Assembly (NCBI GenBank): GCA_029216955.1
Contig: JANAVB010012167.1
Location: forward strand, 1 to 64,000
Direction of reading: 5' to 3'
Length of the DNA stretch: 64,000 nucleotides
DNA from: Iris pallida
Lineage: Eukaryota; Streptophyta; Magnoliopsida; Asparagales; Iridaceae
Shown: positions 48,133-58,379 of the stretch, piece after piece
Numbering within the stretch: position 1 is the stretch's first letter
How the letters are laid out: the number at the start of each line of letters is the position of its first letter
The notes under the pieces: generated by a model
Database searches by the model: none
The model's input: the letters and a program-made list of their open reading frames with translations, nothing else
What the model was told of the DNA's origin: nothing
Position numbers and translations under genes: made by a program

Positions 48133-50786
48133 CTTTTTGAGATGGTAAATCCTTCTACGAGGGTAATGATATATCAGATTCCTTTGGGAGGGAGGAAGCA
48201 TCAATTGTTTGACGTTCTGCTCGAGTGACCAGCAATTTTCTTCTGGCCTTCCGTAGCAGAGGTGCTACAGGTTCTTCTTCGACCTCATCAAGGTCGTCTT
48301 GTATTCTGGGCACTTCTTCTTCGGCGACTCCACTCTGTTTTGGAACAGAAGGAGTTATCTCTGCTTCCCCTAGGGATGCCCCAGTATGCATTTGCTTTGA
48401 ATGGGACCGAGTTGTCCTGGTAGTAGGCTGTTTATTAATGACCAAAGTGGTCTTCATCATTTTCTTCCCTGGAGCCTTAGGTGAAGAAGGAAGATCATCA
48501 TGATGTGAAGGAGCAGATGAATCTTTCGTCTTTTTTTTCTTAAGCCCCTTGGCGGGAGACTTTTTCTTTTGTACTTTTAATGATACATCCAACGGATCAT
48601 TTACTTCATCTAGGAAGCCTACAAGAGAAGCCGGTAGGGTCTTGATCTTCTGTATCCCTGAACAATTGTGCAGTACGGACTCCAGCCATTGATCGATTAT
48701 TACTGGCAAAACTGTAGGCCAGATGAAAGTTTTCGGTAAAAGTGTTTGCCGAAGTATAGAAATTCGCGTATGTGTATAACATACGCAGACCCTGAACAAG
48801 ATTATGGGGCATGGAGAATATAACTTTGGTGCCTCTGTCATTATAATATCTCCAAGCCCTAACACCGTCAATCGAGAAACCCTTGGCCTGAAGGCAAGTA
48901 GTGGCATTCCCCACATGTAGTTGGTCATAGACAAATTGTAGAGCGAATCGACTTAGAAAATATGGTTGCAGAAAACACTCTTCCTCAAATTGATATACTA
49001 GGTGAGACGGTCAGATTGTCTTCAACCACACAAAAATTGTCGGAGACAGATGGAGAGATGTCGTTTCTAATCCATGAGCTGTGGGGGAAGATTCTCATAT
49101 CCTGGAGGATGAGGAACACATTGAAATCTCCATCCAGATCCTCGGTTCAAAGCTCTTCTGCATTCTGAAAGTGCGTTTATATTCCATCAAGCATTGGAAT
49201 AACGCCTGATAAAGTTGCCTCCAACTTCACCCATATCAGGGCCCATCAAGCTGGAATGGTGTAGCAATAACCACCCAAACAAATGAGTATAAGGTATTTC
49301 GGTGCGAAGAAAATCCAGCCGAGCAGCCTTATCGTGCAGCATAGTATCAACAAAAGAACGCAGTCCTGCATTTAGGCGACAAGTCATCGCTAAAATAACG
49401 TCTATCTTGTGGCCAAATACTAGAAGCACAGCAGCAAATAATACACCTCCATGAAATCTATCGACTATACTGGTCCCGGGAACTACAAACCGTCACAGCC
49501 GCAAAGAAAGAAAACCTGCCAATTGGGCTTCTTTTGACATAGATTTGTAACCCTGCCTGAGATAACTCTCAATAGTAGCACCAGCCTTAAAGGGGTGCCA
49601 GTCCACATCCAAGATGTTATCGGTATGCTTAAACTTTTCTTTCAGTTTTTTTATGTCGCTACGGCTGAGCGGTTTGAAGAAACAAGGATCGCAAGCCTGA
49701 CTCTTGACTATCTTGTCTTCAATGATATGGCCTAAAAACAGATACGACAACCACTTGGTTGTGTAACAAGTCCCTGTGGAAGAGCTTTTGTAATAAAGGG
49801 AGCATATCTTATAGTGGCACAGACGCTCCTCAAACACAGCCAACATCTGAGGGTTCACTGTAGACAGAATATCCAGTTCCTCATTAGTGGGCACATATTC
49901 TTCATATGGGTTGTTACCCATTGGGAGATGTGAGAGATATTTCATCATGAAGTGCAAAACTAATTTCCTCGTGAGGGGTCATGAAGGTACCGGTTCTGTC
50001 GTTGTATCTTTCAATTAGAGCCAAGAACATATCAGCATTTAGGCGAAAGCCGTGAACATTAGTCCAGTTGGCCTTATAAAGTTCAAGTTCAAGGATTTTG
50101 TCCTTGAACTGATCCATAATCCAAATTACTAAGCTGCTCCAACATTTCATGTCAGGGTTCACTAGGCCTGTCAAACGCATGGCCTGATCTGGGTATCTTC
50201 CTTCAGCTTTAGCAAATGTGTTCGCAAAGATGGGTACCCTGACGGAAAGAAGCATCGATGAATCTTTTGGAGGTATACAACTCGACTTCAAAGCCCTTAG
50301 ATGGGAGCTGTACCTGCCTGAAGTACTATAAAATAGGTCCTTGCTCTGTGGACCTAACTTGTAACATATTTTCCCAACTCTGGCTTGCTGAATCGGATTC
50401 ATGTCCTATACCATCCATCGAGGGTGACTAGAGAATTCATATCGGGACAAGGACAAGTGTCTTGACATCTTAGTGAGATACATAATTCTGTCCTTACATT
50501 GACAAATCCTTTCTTCTTTCTTGGTCTTTGGTTGAGATGTCTTCTTGACTAAATCTCTAAATAAGAAGGCCAGTTTCTTATGAACCATATTGTTTACGCT
50601 CTCCAAAGGTTCACCAATCAACAGACATAACAAAGTATTACTTTCTTGAGCAGTGAGTATGGCCCTTCTGGATTCAGGTGCATCATATTGTGGATATGAG
50701 ACATTAGATAAGTCTTCTTTATATTATGGTATATTGAAAGCTAAAGCATATTTCTCAGCATCAGGGTCTTCTCTAAGATCAACTAT

Positions 50787-51361
50787 AAAAAGAAGGACAA
50801 ACAAAAGTTAGTCTTAAAAAGAGTTTTATTTTATGAAATAGAATACACAAAATTATAGGTTGTGCGACATCCGTGTTGTACGACATCCGTGTTCCGCGAC
50901 ATCTGTGTTACGCGACATCCGTGTTATGCGACATCCGTGTTATGCGACATCCAGGTTACGCGACATCCGTTGTGCGACATCCGTGTTGCACGACATCCTT
51001 GTTCTGCGACATCCGTGTTGTACGACATCCGTGTTGCACGACATCCGTGTTGTACGACATTCATGTTGTGCAACATCTGTGTTGTGCGACATCTGGATGC
51101 ACAGTATCTGTATTTCATAACATCTGTATTGCACGTGATTTCACCAACTTGATATGCACATTCGTACAAAATCAGAAAGTACAAATTGAAACTCGTGCAA
51201 CACAGTTCGTAAAAATAAACAGTGTGTGGTTAGCAACCAAACTCTAAACAGAGAAGGCGCAAGTTGTGAAGCATGCCTACACTCTAAAAAGAGGTGGCGC
51301 ACATTGTGAAACGCACGAATCGACCAAAACCCTAAAAGGAGTTAGTCGATCCAGCCGACCT
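50787..51361 (-). other. Probable first intron/leader of the antisense PMD gene
   Basis: On the minus strand the downstream exon follows TCCTTCTTTTTATAG at 50,787, a good 3' splice site. A possible donor, GTTATT, lies at 51,384. Apart from the 16-bp array it contains GGTGGCGC and AAGGCGC motifs. No other coding potential. Confidence 0.5.
50863..51095. repeat. 16-bp tandem array (TGCGACATCCGTGTTG type)
   Basis: About fifteen imperfect 16-bp units. The core CGACATCCGTGTT is conserved while the preceding two bases vary (TG, TA, CG, CA). The unit length is not a multiple of three, so similar cysteine/histidine/arginine repeats appear in all three frames; these are artefacts. It lies inside the first intron or leader of the antisense PMD gene. 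Confidence 0.92.
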
Positions 51362-51517
51362 TCAGTCCATTCTCAAATAATAACCTTCAAGTGCTAGGTT
51401 GGCTCTCTCAGTTCTTGATGACAGTGGCGCGTGTTGAGGCGCTCTCATTGGTGGTGCACGAGTTGAAGGCCCAGCAATGTCCTTTCCCTTGACCGCGACA
51501 GACTTCTTTGGGGCCAT
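51362..51517 (-). CDS. First coding exon of the antisense gene (MAPKK start)
   Basis: Opens MAPKKSVAVKGKDIAG and is open for 51 codons, stopping at 51,362 unless spliced at about 51,384. The start is chosen because Tat-3 has an ATG at the same relative place encoding MAPKKIMAVKGKKAAS, the first 12 residues agreeing at 10. It is lysine-rich and could be a nuclear localisation or chromatin-binding tail. Joining to the PMD part is inferred from order and splice-like signals only. Confidence 0.6.
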   Translation of the reverse strand: MAPKKSVAVKGKDIAGPSTRAPPMRAPQHAPLSSRTERANLALEGYYLRMD

Positions 51518-51616
51518 TGACGATCATCGGAGGAGCTTCGAGAGTTGGAAAGAAGAAGTTGAAAGAGTTTAAGGGAATTAACTTTCGATAAAAAGTTAAA
51601 AATTCTCTTTGGACGG

Positions 51617-51626
51617 CTATTTATAG
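51617..51626 (-). promoter_or_regulatory. Antisense TATA box near the Tat-1 3' end
   Basis: CTATAAATAG on the minus strand, about 108 bases before the MAPKK start codon. A pyrimidine-rich leader (CTTCTTCTTTCC) lies between. Tat-3 has the same box at 63,305-63,314 in the same arrangement. Confidence 0.65.
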
Positions 51627-51765
51627 CCTAAAAAGTCTTTTCGAAACTGTTGCACAACTGGCGCTTAAAATTAGGAATCCGTTGAACAGTTGACTGGCGC
51701 AACCCGTATTAAGTTATTCTAATTCAAAGTATTTCAAAATTTTGAAATCTTTCAAACTTTAAAAA

Positions 51766-51779
51766 CTTTGAAGGGGTCT
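51766..51779 (+). promoter_or_regulatory. Polypurine tract of Tat-1
   Basis: CTTTGAAGGGGTCT ends at the first base of the 3' LTR. Tat-3 has CTTTGAAGGGGGTCC in the same place. Confidence 0.75.
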
Positions 51780-52578
51780 TGTAGAAGTTAAAAATCAAGG
51801 GACGCTACTCATTAAAGTGCGCCATCATCAAGTGGTGCCGGATCATTAGGTTGCACCAGTATCAGGTTGCGCCAAAGCCAAGGTGCATGGTGCCACGTGG
51901 CAAGCCTCCTCGAGAAGCTGTAACGGCTTTCATCATTACTGACAGCTTTGACAGCACGAAAATTGAAGAATATCCATTCATATCCCGCGTAATATGGCAC
52001 TCGAAAAGATTTTGTCAGCATGTAATTAATGCTGACAGCTGGCCCACGCAAGTTATCAAGTGGCGCATAAATTAATCAATCTAGTACATAAAACTCAGTC
52101 AGAGGTGCCAATTGATGAGTTGCGCCCGTACGCAACCTGTGATCAAATTTTATGTCCAAAAGCAGGATAATGTGGCACGCATGGCACTAATCTCGAAGAA
52201 CGTACCCACTCTACTGCCAACGACTATGCGTATCTCACTCAAATGATGCCACGTGTCCCCAGCAATTGAGTAACCGGTCGCACAACTGGACAAGAGGCGC
52301 GCAACCTGAAGTACGCGCCACTCAGAATAACTACTTAATAGTTATTTTAAAAACTCTATAAATAGAGTTTCAAATCAGTTCTAAGGCATCATAATGATCA
52401 TAATCTACGGACAAAATGCTGTTGCATCTTACAAAGGTTCGTGTCTTCGATATCACATCGTCCAAGGGATAAAGTGATCGTCTTCTGATCAGATTCCTAT
52501 AGTTTTACTTCACCAGAAATCAATTGTACTATTGTACTCTTTTCATAGTTTGTAATCAAATTTTTATTTTTGTAAACA
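51780..52578 (+). mobile_element. 3' LTR of Tat-1
   Basis: Starts TGTAGAAGTTAAAAATC and ends TGTAAACA. Its TATA box is at 52,357-52,364. It contains the same GCGCC-type motifs as the 5' LTR, with substitutions mostly of the C-to-T and G-to-A kind. Confidence 0.88.
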
Positions 52579-52690
52579 GTTCCGTTCATAGGGGTCGGGT
52601 TTTTGGAGTTACTGTTCAGGTGAACAGTAACTTCAATTGGGTGTAAACCCTTAATTTGGATGGAGGTAACATATTACATTATTAATAAAA
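52579..52690. other. Spacer between Tat-1 and LINE-B
   Basis: About 110 bp. It contains an imperfect palindrome ACTGTTCAGGTGAACAGT near 52,612. No other feature. Confidence 0.5.
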
Positions 52691-52696
52691 TTATAT

Positions 52697-52753
<57 letters not shown>

Positions 52754-52755
52754 TT
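52691..52755. repeat. (TA)n tract at the 3' end of LINE-B
   Basis: Nearly pure TATATA run directly next to the LINE-B 3' untranslated end, as at LINE-A. Confidence 0.9.
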
Positions 52756-53684
52756 TAAGAAAACACTCCCCCTTTTATTCCATAAACAAGAAAAGCCGAA
52801 GCTATACAAGTATACCAGAAGACGCAAAATATCGAAGCCTATACATGTATACTAACAAAAGGAGGGGAGAAGGAGATCCAAAGGCAGCTTGCCCCTAGTA
52901 AGGAGGGACTCCCAGAAGGTCTGTTAGCCGTGACTGCAGAGGGGGTCGCCGCTTGCAGCACTACCTGATGGTTTCCTAGATCAGTTGGTCGGCGGAGAAC
53001 TGATGGCCTTCATATTTCGCCTTGTTGCGGTTCTTCCAAATCACCCACGTCGCAGCTGTGGTAACTATCCGAAGTTCGTGGAACCAGTTACTCCATGCCG
53101 AGATTAGGTCTTCATAACCCCCGCCCCCCGGTATCCATCCTGTAATATTGGGATAGGGTTCTCCAAACCATGGACGGGAGATCTCCTTGACAAAAGATGT
53201 GGTCCACCATTTTTGAGGAGCATTCAGTGTAGAATGTGCAAGCGGACACAAGGCTGAAGCCGATAGAACAGAGGGTGTCATCGGTGGGTAGGATCTTCCG
53301 AATGGCTCTCCAAATAATAAAGGACAACTTTTTGGGGATGCAAGTCTGCCAGAACGAAGCAATGCTCGGGATGGGCGTCCCCGAACCCCGAACGATTCTT
53401 CTAGCAGATCTGACAGAGAAGCAGCCAGATGTATCCTCCTGCCATCGAAGCTTATCGGCATCTGTCCCGATCGTCAAACCTTCATGACGGATAAGGTCGA
53501 CCGCTTCGGGACCCGCCAAATCCCTTACTTTATTCCATATCCAGACCTTCCCAATAGGGTCCCACATGTCCTTGACCTTGTAGAACCTGTTGGCTTCAAA
53601 GTGGATATGAAGTAAGGAATCTCCAACCCATCGTTCCATAAATGCCTGAGATTCGCCGTCCCCTACCCTGAGGTGCATCGCCGG
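52756..53684 (-). mobile_element. LINE-B: 3' fragment of an L1-type LINE, cut by Tat-2
   Basis: Same 3' architecture as LINE-A: a short 3' untranslated part with CCTATACA-type phrases (GAAGCCTATACA near 52,829 and at 105 in LINE-A), then the C-terminus of ORF2. The 5' side ends abruptly at the TG of the Tat-2 LTR (53,685), so the rest of the LINE may continue beyond Tat-2, outside the window. Confidence 0.85.
52976..53678 (-). pseudogene. LINE-B ORF2 C-terminus (zf-RVT)
   Basis: MHLRVGDGESQAFMERW, KVRDLAGPEAVDLIRHEG, DTSGCFSVRSARRIV, then WRAIRKILPTDDTL and a cysteine-bearing segment CTFYTECSSKMVDHIFC: the usual zinc-binding end of plant L1 ORF2. A frame change near 53,240-53,110 leads to ATWVIWKNRNKAKYEGHQFS. 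Aligns with LINE-A 1,134-279 at the level of motif order. Confidence 0.82.
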
Positions 53685-53735
53685 TGTAGAAGCATGGAAA
53701 AGAATAAAGAAAGACCTTTCGACAGAAGGATCCCC

Positions 53736-53829
53736 ATGCGGCTCAGGATTCCTATGCGGCTCAGAAGTCCATGCGGCTTAGGAGTCCATGCGGCTCAAGG
53801 ATCCATGCGGCTCAAGGATCCATGCGGCT
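53736..53829. repeat. 17-18-bp near-tandem array of ATGCGGCT in Tat-2 LTR
   Basis: Six copies at 53,736; 53,754; 53,771; 53,788; 53,805 and 53,822, with CAAGGATCC- or CAGGA-type spacers. Confidence 0.92.
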
Positions 53830-54031
53830 CAGAAAGAAGCCACGTGGCCTTCAACAGTTCTTCTCTACATTCGGCTGCATTTAATGCCCTGACGGCTGCT
53901 CTGACAAATAATAGCCATGACAGCTCTGACATAAGGACATAATAATGACTCTGACATGATGGCGTGATCCTAGAGAAGAGGAGAAAATCTTCTTACAGCT
54001 GGCAGAATCTACCAAGTCCCGAGGCCACTCC

Positions 54032-54219
54032 ATGCGGCTGCCCATCGTCATGCGGCTGCCTACCCCCATGCGGCTGCCCAACTGCATGCGGCTGCCTACT
54101 CCCATGCGGCTGCCCATCGACATGCGGCTGCCTACCCCCATGCGGCTGTCCATCCACGTGCGGCTGCACATCCTCATGCGGCTGCCCATCCTCATGCGGC
54201 TGCATGCCTCATGCGGCTG
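54032..54219. repeat. 18-bp tandem array of ATGCGGCTG in Tat-2 LTR
   Basis: About eleven units of 18 bp (type ATGCGGCTGCCTACCCCC). Because 18 is a multiple of three, both strands show open frames of six-residue repeats; I regard these as by-products, not proteins. Confidence 0.93.
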
Positions 54220-54576
54220 AAAGGACCACCTATATACGGCTCTACCGGGACAGTCCATTTGAGACACGTGGCGCTCTTCGCGACAATTAAGACATGTGGC
54301 AGTATGGGTGCTAACAAATCCTAACAAAATCAGATTTGGTGTGATCATCATAATTGCCCAGATCAAATCAAATCAAGCAAATTGGACACGTGGCAGACTA
54401 TCACATATCACGAATATTCATGGCAATCAACATTTATTGCCCACAGAGATTTGATGCAATCACATTAATTGCTCAAATTCATTATATTCAAGATGAATGG
54501 CCCAGATTAAGTGATCCTTAACCACCGACTTCTGAAGGAGGCAATCATTTGCAAACCCTAATGATGACCCCACTCC

Positions 54577-54585
54577 TATAAATAG
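54577..54585 (+). promoter_or_regulatory. TATA box of Tat-2 LTR
   Basis: TATAAATAG followed by CAAGGTGCCATT. The same box and following text occur in the inverted LTR near 62,026-62,046. Confidence 0.7.
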
Positions 54586-54987
54586 CAAGGTGCCATTTCC
54601 TTGCGAAAGAGGACATTCTCTTATTAAAAGAGTAGTAGAGAAAAAAGAGAAGAGCAGAGAGAGAGCAAAGAAAAAGGAGAGAGCACTACAGAGACATCCA
54701 GAGATCCAGCAACCGAAGGCGCAGAGGAGTCTCCCCACACGTCCAAGAGCATTTCTTCACCAGAGCCAAGGCAACATCCGATCGTCCAAGGAGTAAGGCA
54801 AAACTGCCGTCGCTTTCCCGAGCCTCTACCGTTACCTCCAAAAAAAAAACTAAACAATTGTACTTAGATTGCTGTACCTAGGTTTTCGTCCCTAGGCTTT
54901 CTTTGTATGAGCGAGTTTGTATTGTGAAGTAAAAGTCCAGTCCTCCGATATAATTGTTCTGTTCTTTATAATCAATAGCAAACACTA

Positions 54988-55005
54988 TGGCGACTCTGCT
55001 GGGGA
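54988..55005 (+). promoter_or_regulatory. Primer-binding site of Tat-2
   Basis: TGGCGACTCTGCTGGGGA, three bases after the LTR. Two mismatches from the Tat-1 site. Fits the tRNA-Arg type reported for Ogre-like elements. Confidence 0.75.
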
Positions 55006-55044
55006 CAAACTTCTCCACGGCTGAGAAGTTGGTGACGCAATCGG

Positions 55045-57360
55045 ATGCAGCCAAACTTGGCTCCATACAACAGAAAGATGGTCGTCCGTTTCGACCAACA
55101 GGAGTTTGAAGAAATGCTCTCCGACGGGAGCGCTAGCCCGGTCCAGAAGCGAACCCGCACAAAGAAGGCTCGCAGGAAGTGGAGGCCAAAATCATTTACT
55201 CCTCTCCAAGCTCTGGACGAAGTACTCTCTGCTGCCCAAGACGGTGAAGGCAACTCTCATGCGGCCCCACTTCAAGCCATAGAGGACTTTGCTGTTCCCA
55301 AGTCCGGCAGAGAAAAGCACTATGATGCTGGACTTGTAGGGGCAAAAAGTGATTCTATGTGCTCTAGGAAGAAGTCGAACATTCATGCGGCCAAGCTTGC
55401 GAGCCGCATACACGATTTTCATGCGGCCAAAAACTGCCAGCCAGATGCAGAATACTCATGCGGCCAAGCTTGCCAGCCGCATGCACGATGTTCATAGCGG
55501 CCAAAACTGCAAGCCAGATGCAGAATACCAATACGGCCAAGATTTCCAGCCGTATGAAGAATACTTATGCGGCCGAGACTTCCAGCCGCATGAAGAAAGC
55601 CCATAAGGCTACGATTGCCAGCCGCATGAAGACTGTTGATTCCAGCCGCATGCTGTCTGCTCCACGCGGCTCAGGCTCAGTCTTCGATCGCCTCTCCTAT
55701 GGTCCTGATCTCTCATGCTTCCGAGAAAGTATGTCTGACTCTCTGCAACACCACTTAGACTCTTCCTACTATGTGCCCTCATGCACTAGAGTGAAGAAGC
55801 CTAGGTCAGCGCGAGCTTGGCGAGCTCAGTCCGCGGTCCCGACCTCTGACCATCCGAGCGCTCCATATACTGTTATACGAGCCTCTGATGGGAAGTTGTA
55901 CAGAATCACTGAGTCCAGCCCCTGGCGGCAAACGGATAGAGTGGTTCCTAAAAGTCTTCCAAAACCCAGGAAGCGAACATGGTCGTTCCAGACCCGTCTG
56001 ACTTGCATGAGGTTATCCTCCACAAATGCAAGGAAAGAGAAGAGGCCTTGGTGTGTAAGGAGTCCTCCCACGGACATCATGCACCCAAGTCATTGTCAAC
56101 TGCTGTTACAACAATACGATGGTACGAGAAGACCGGCAGTCTGTCTTCCAAAGATTACAACATCCGAGCTCAGGGGATGAGGTACCTCCCGTCGTCTCTT
56201 GCAACTCTACTCAGAAAAATCCTCGCCGATGGGAGAGAAAAGAAGATAAACGTTTCCAACCCGAAGATTTCAACCACTGTGACTAAGAAACTGTCGTCTA
56301 AGCGGTCGTCCACCACCGGAGTTTTCCAAGGAACTCGTTCAAAGACAAAATCTGCTACAGTGGGAGATTCATCATCCGTATTACTGGGGGTCGCTGGAAC
56401 TGGGGTTCGCACTCCTTCGAACATCTACGACAATCCGATGTTCCAAGGAGACGAGCCTGGGGAAACAACTCTTCCATCAGATACAGCAGGTGCCGACGTC
56501 CCCGAGGACGTCCACGACTCTCAAGATGAAGCAAACTCTGAAGCTGGGAGTACTATTCCTTTTGAGTTCGAAACAGAGGAAAATATTCCCATATACCCCG
56601 ATGACTTCTCGGTACAAAGGTATGATTCGGAGGGTACGTCACACCGTCCCTTCCACTTCTACTCATGTGAGGACGGCATTATGACAAATGATGAACAAGA
56701 TGGTCCCAGTGATCGCCAACACATCGACACTTGGAGGCCATACTGCGCACTTTGGTCAAATCGGTGGATGAGATCAAAGCAGCTCCCTACTCTGCAAGGA
56801 GGGACGCTTGGCCAAACAAACTTGGGTCCCGCGGTCAATGCGGACTCGAACTCAGCGGCACCAAACCTGGGCAATAATCCTCCTGAAATGAAGGCTCCTA
56901 CCACTGCAGATGAGGCCAGGGAGGCAAGAAGAGAGGTCCAGGAGCTCCGGGCCATGTTCCATGCCGAGAAAACTGCCAAGACCTCAGGATACGACAACCG
57001 TATCCCGCTGCGTGGAGAGATGTTCCCTTCCCACCAAAGTAAAAACCATTCCACATCAATCCATATGATGGAAGACTTTGCAAGCCGGTACATCACTTAC
57101 TTCGAGGTCACCACCGACCATCTGCCCCATGACAATGCCATCCTTACACGATTATTCATCGGGGCATTGGAAGGGGTCGCCTTCGACTGGTACCGTAACC
57201 TACCTGACAATTGCATCCACTCCTTCGCCAGCTTCAAGCGCATGTTCTTGAGAGATTCTACAAAGTAGGACAGGACGTCACAATGTCCACCCTCATGGAC
57301 GTCGTTCAAGGTGAGAAGGAGCTGACAAGGAACTATATTGAGCGGTTTGCCAAACCGCAA
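55045..57360 (+). pseudogene. Tat-2 gag region, broken
   Basis: Opens with MVVRFDQQEFEEMLSDGSAS near 55,078, homologous to the start of Tat-1 gag, then a basic stretch (KRTRTKKARRKWRPK). An imperfect repeat region follows at 55,380-55,670. The longest frame (55,979-57,268, 429 residues) carries ADEAREARREVQELRAMFHAEK, probably coiled coil. It then has the capsid-like core YITYFEVTTDHLPHDNAILT, GVAFDWYRNLPDNC and SFASFKRMFLR, paralleling Tat-1 at 39,030-39,190. The core continues in another frame (TMSTLMDVV, then NYIERFAK) to about 57,360. Confidence 0.8.
55380..55670. repeat. Imperfect repeat with GCGGCC...AGCCGCAT in Tat-2 gag leader
   Basis: About eight loose units of roughly 36-40 bp, each pairing ATGCGGCC with CAGCCGCATG, that is, the LTR motif in both orientations. 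They encode HAAKLASRIHDF-like repeats in one frame. Confidence 0.82.
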
Positions 57361-58379
57361 TAAAGTTGCCGTCGGTAATCCAGATTCCTTCTTAATTGAA
57401 ATTTGCCAAAAGAGAATACTCCCAACAATCAGTCTCTGGATGGGCGAAAGTCAATTTAAGGACTGAAAGACGTTTATCATCAGTGCCACTAGCGCCGAAG
57501 ATAGGTTAAAGAAGGCATGCCAATTGGGATTGTACATCTCGGAGGGGGAGGCAAGGGCATGCGCCCTAATACCAACAACAATAATGGTGGTAACGCCTCC
57601 AACAATCGGGAAAAGGGCAAGCAGGCTATGGTGGACGATACAGCCTAGAAGCCTGAGTCAAAACCGCAGACAAGCAATGGCCGCAAATGACCTACTCCTT
57701 CGAAGACGGCCATGTCAAGCCCATCTTGGACATGCTCATACAAGGAGATAGAATTCAGCTCCCTCCACCAGACGGAAACCTCGGCCGACGGAAATGGAGA
57801 GCCTGAAGTACTGCCATTACCATCGCTACGTCCACCATGCTACACACGACTGCTACCAACTAAGCGATACATCCAACATCTCATCGATTCGAATGCTCTG
57901 GCCATTGATTTCGAAGAGGTGACCGTGGCAGCCAATATGGTGTCAGTACAATTTGGCAGCTTCCCTCCAACAGAGGCTCAAGACGGCAGATACCATCCCT
58001 CGGGCGATAATGGAGATTTCTAATCTTCCACCTCCTCGAGATAGACTGCTGGTCTAGTGCCCCTCACCACATCACGAGGGGAGTTATGTGGGTCCATCCA
58101 GACTTGGTATCTGAAGTAACTCAGTCCACACCACCCTCCATTGGCAAGAAAAAAATAAAAAGTCAGATCCTGTCGCATAATTTTGGTAGATGTCGAAGAA
58201 GCTGCAGCTGTCGTCACTCGGTCTGGTGCTCAATCCCAGCCTACCCCAGATAACTCGACTGAAGAACATCAGCCGACTACTGCTGACGCTGGGACCTTCT
58301 CAACCTCCGACGACCGACAAGCCTAGGCCGAAGGAGACCGTTTTGTCAAATCCCTCCAAAAGAGGCATCTCATGGGCTG
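57361..58379 (+). other. Decayed Tat-2 gag-pro linker
   Basis: Fragmentary frames (57,524-57,751; 57,712-58,023) with many indels. Order relative to Tat-1 suggests the region between capsid and protease. No single domain recognised. Confidence 0.45.

Larger units (their letters stand above)
46318..50786 (-). pseudogene. Antisense plant-mobile-domain (PMD) gene of Tat-1, main coding part
   Basis: Read on the minus strand from 50,786. A PMD begins near 50,400: FLALIERYNDRTGTFMTPHE, ISFALHD, then KYLSHLPMGNNPYEEYVP, matching the PMD pattern of a TxTF..GE.t.tL.D...L motif. It continues with LAGFLSLRL, RFVVPGTS and FHGGVLFAAVLLV, and closes with a SRFALQF-YDQ motif near 48,970. A basic, low-complexity tail (KKKSPAKGLKKKKTKDSS, 48,560-48,500) is followed by an acidic part and a charged, probably coiled-coil C-terminus (47,280-46,318). 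Stops and frameshifts break it. PMDs occur in plant MAIN/MAIL proteins and in some transposons. Antisense ORFs at this place are known in Tat elements. Confidence 0.78.
35837..52578 (+). mobile_element. Tat-1: Tat/Ogre-type Ty3/gypsy element with antisense PMD gene
   Basis: A 16.7-kb element with LTRs of about 0.8 kb and a primer site of the type described for Ogre/Tat elements. It has a long gag region, protease, RT, RNase H, a second RNase H, integrase, and about 6 kb between integrase and the 3' LTR. That last region holds a minus-strand gene with a plant mobile domain. The double RNase H and the large 3' region with an antisense ORF are typical of the Tat lineage. All genes are broken by many stops and frameshifts. 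The 5' LTR begins TATAGAAG (TG mutated to TA) and the 3' LTR TGTAGAAG. Confidence 0.9.
53685..54984 (+). mobile_element. 5' LTR of Tat-2 (1.3 kb)
   Basis: TG start inside LINE-B; ends AGCAAACA three bases before the primer site. Its reverse complement, diverged, is at 61,637-62,943. It includes two ATGCGGCT arrays and a TATA box. Confidence 0.87.

Noticed and set aside
48155..48934. Host nuclear protein with KKKK tail
   Set aside because: Collinear with the PMD gene upstream and bounded by the element's integrase and LTR; best read as the C-terminal part of the antisense element gene.
50863..51095. Possible CRISPR-like array
   Set aside because: Repeats are directly adjacent, 16 bp, with no unique spacers, in a plant retroelement.
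50860..51247. Three overlapping cysteine/histidine-rich frames of 86-124 residues
   Set aside because: They are the same 16-bp tandem array read in three frames; similar text in every frame shows a DNA repeat, not a protein.
53964..54366. Open frames with repeated CGC or MRLP units on both strands
   Set aside because: Produced by the 18-bp ATGCGGCTG array; periodicity of three keeps all frames open.
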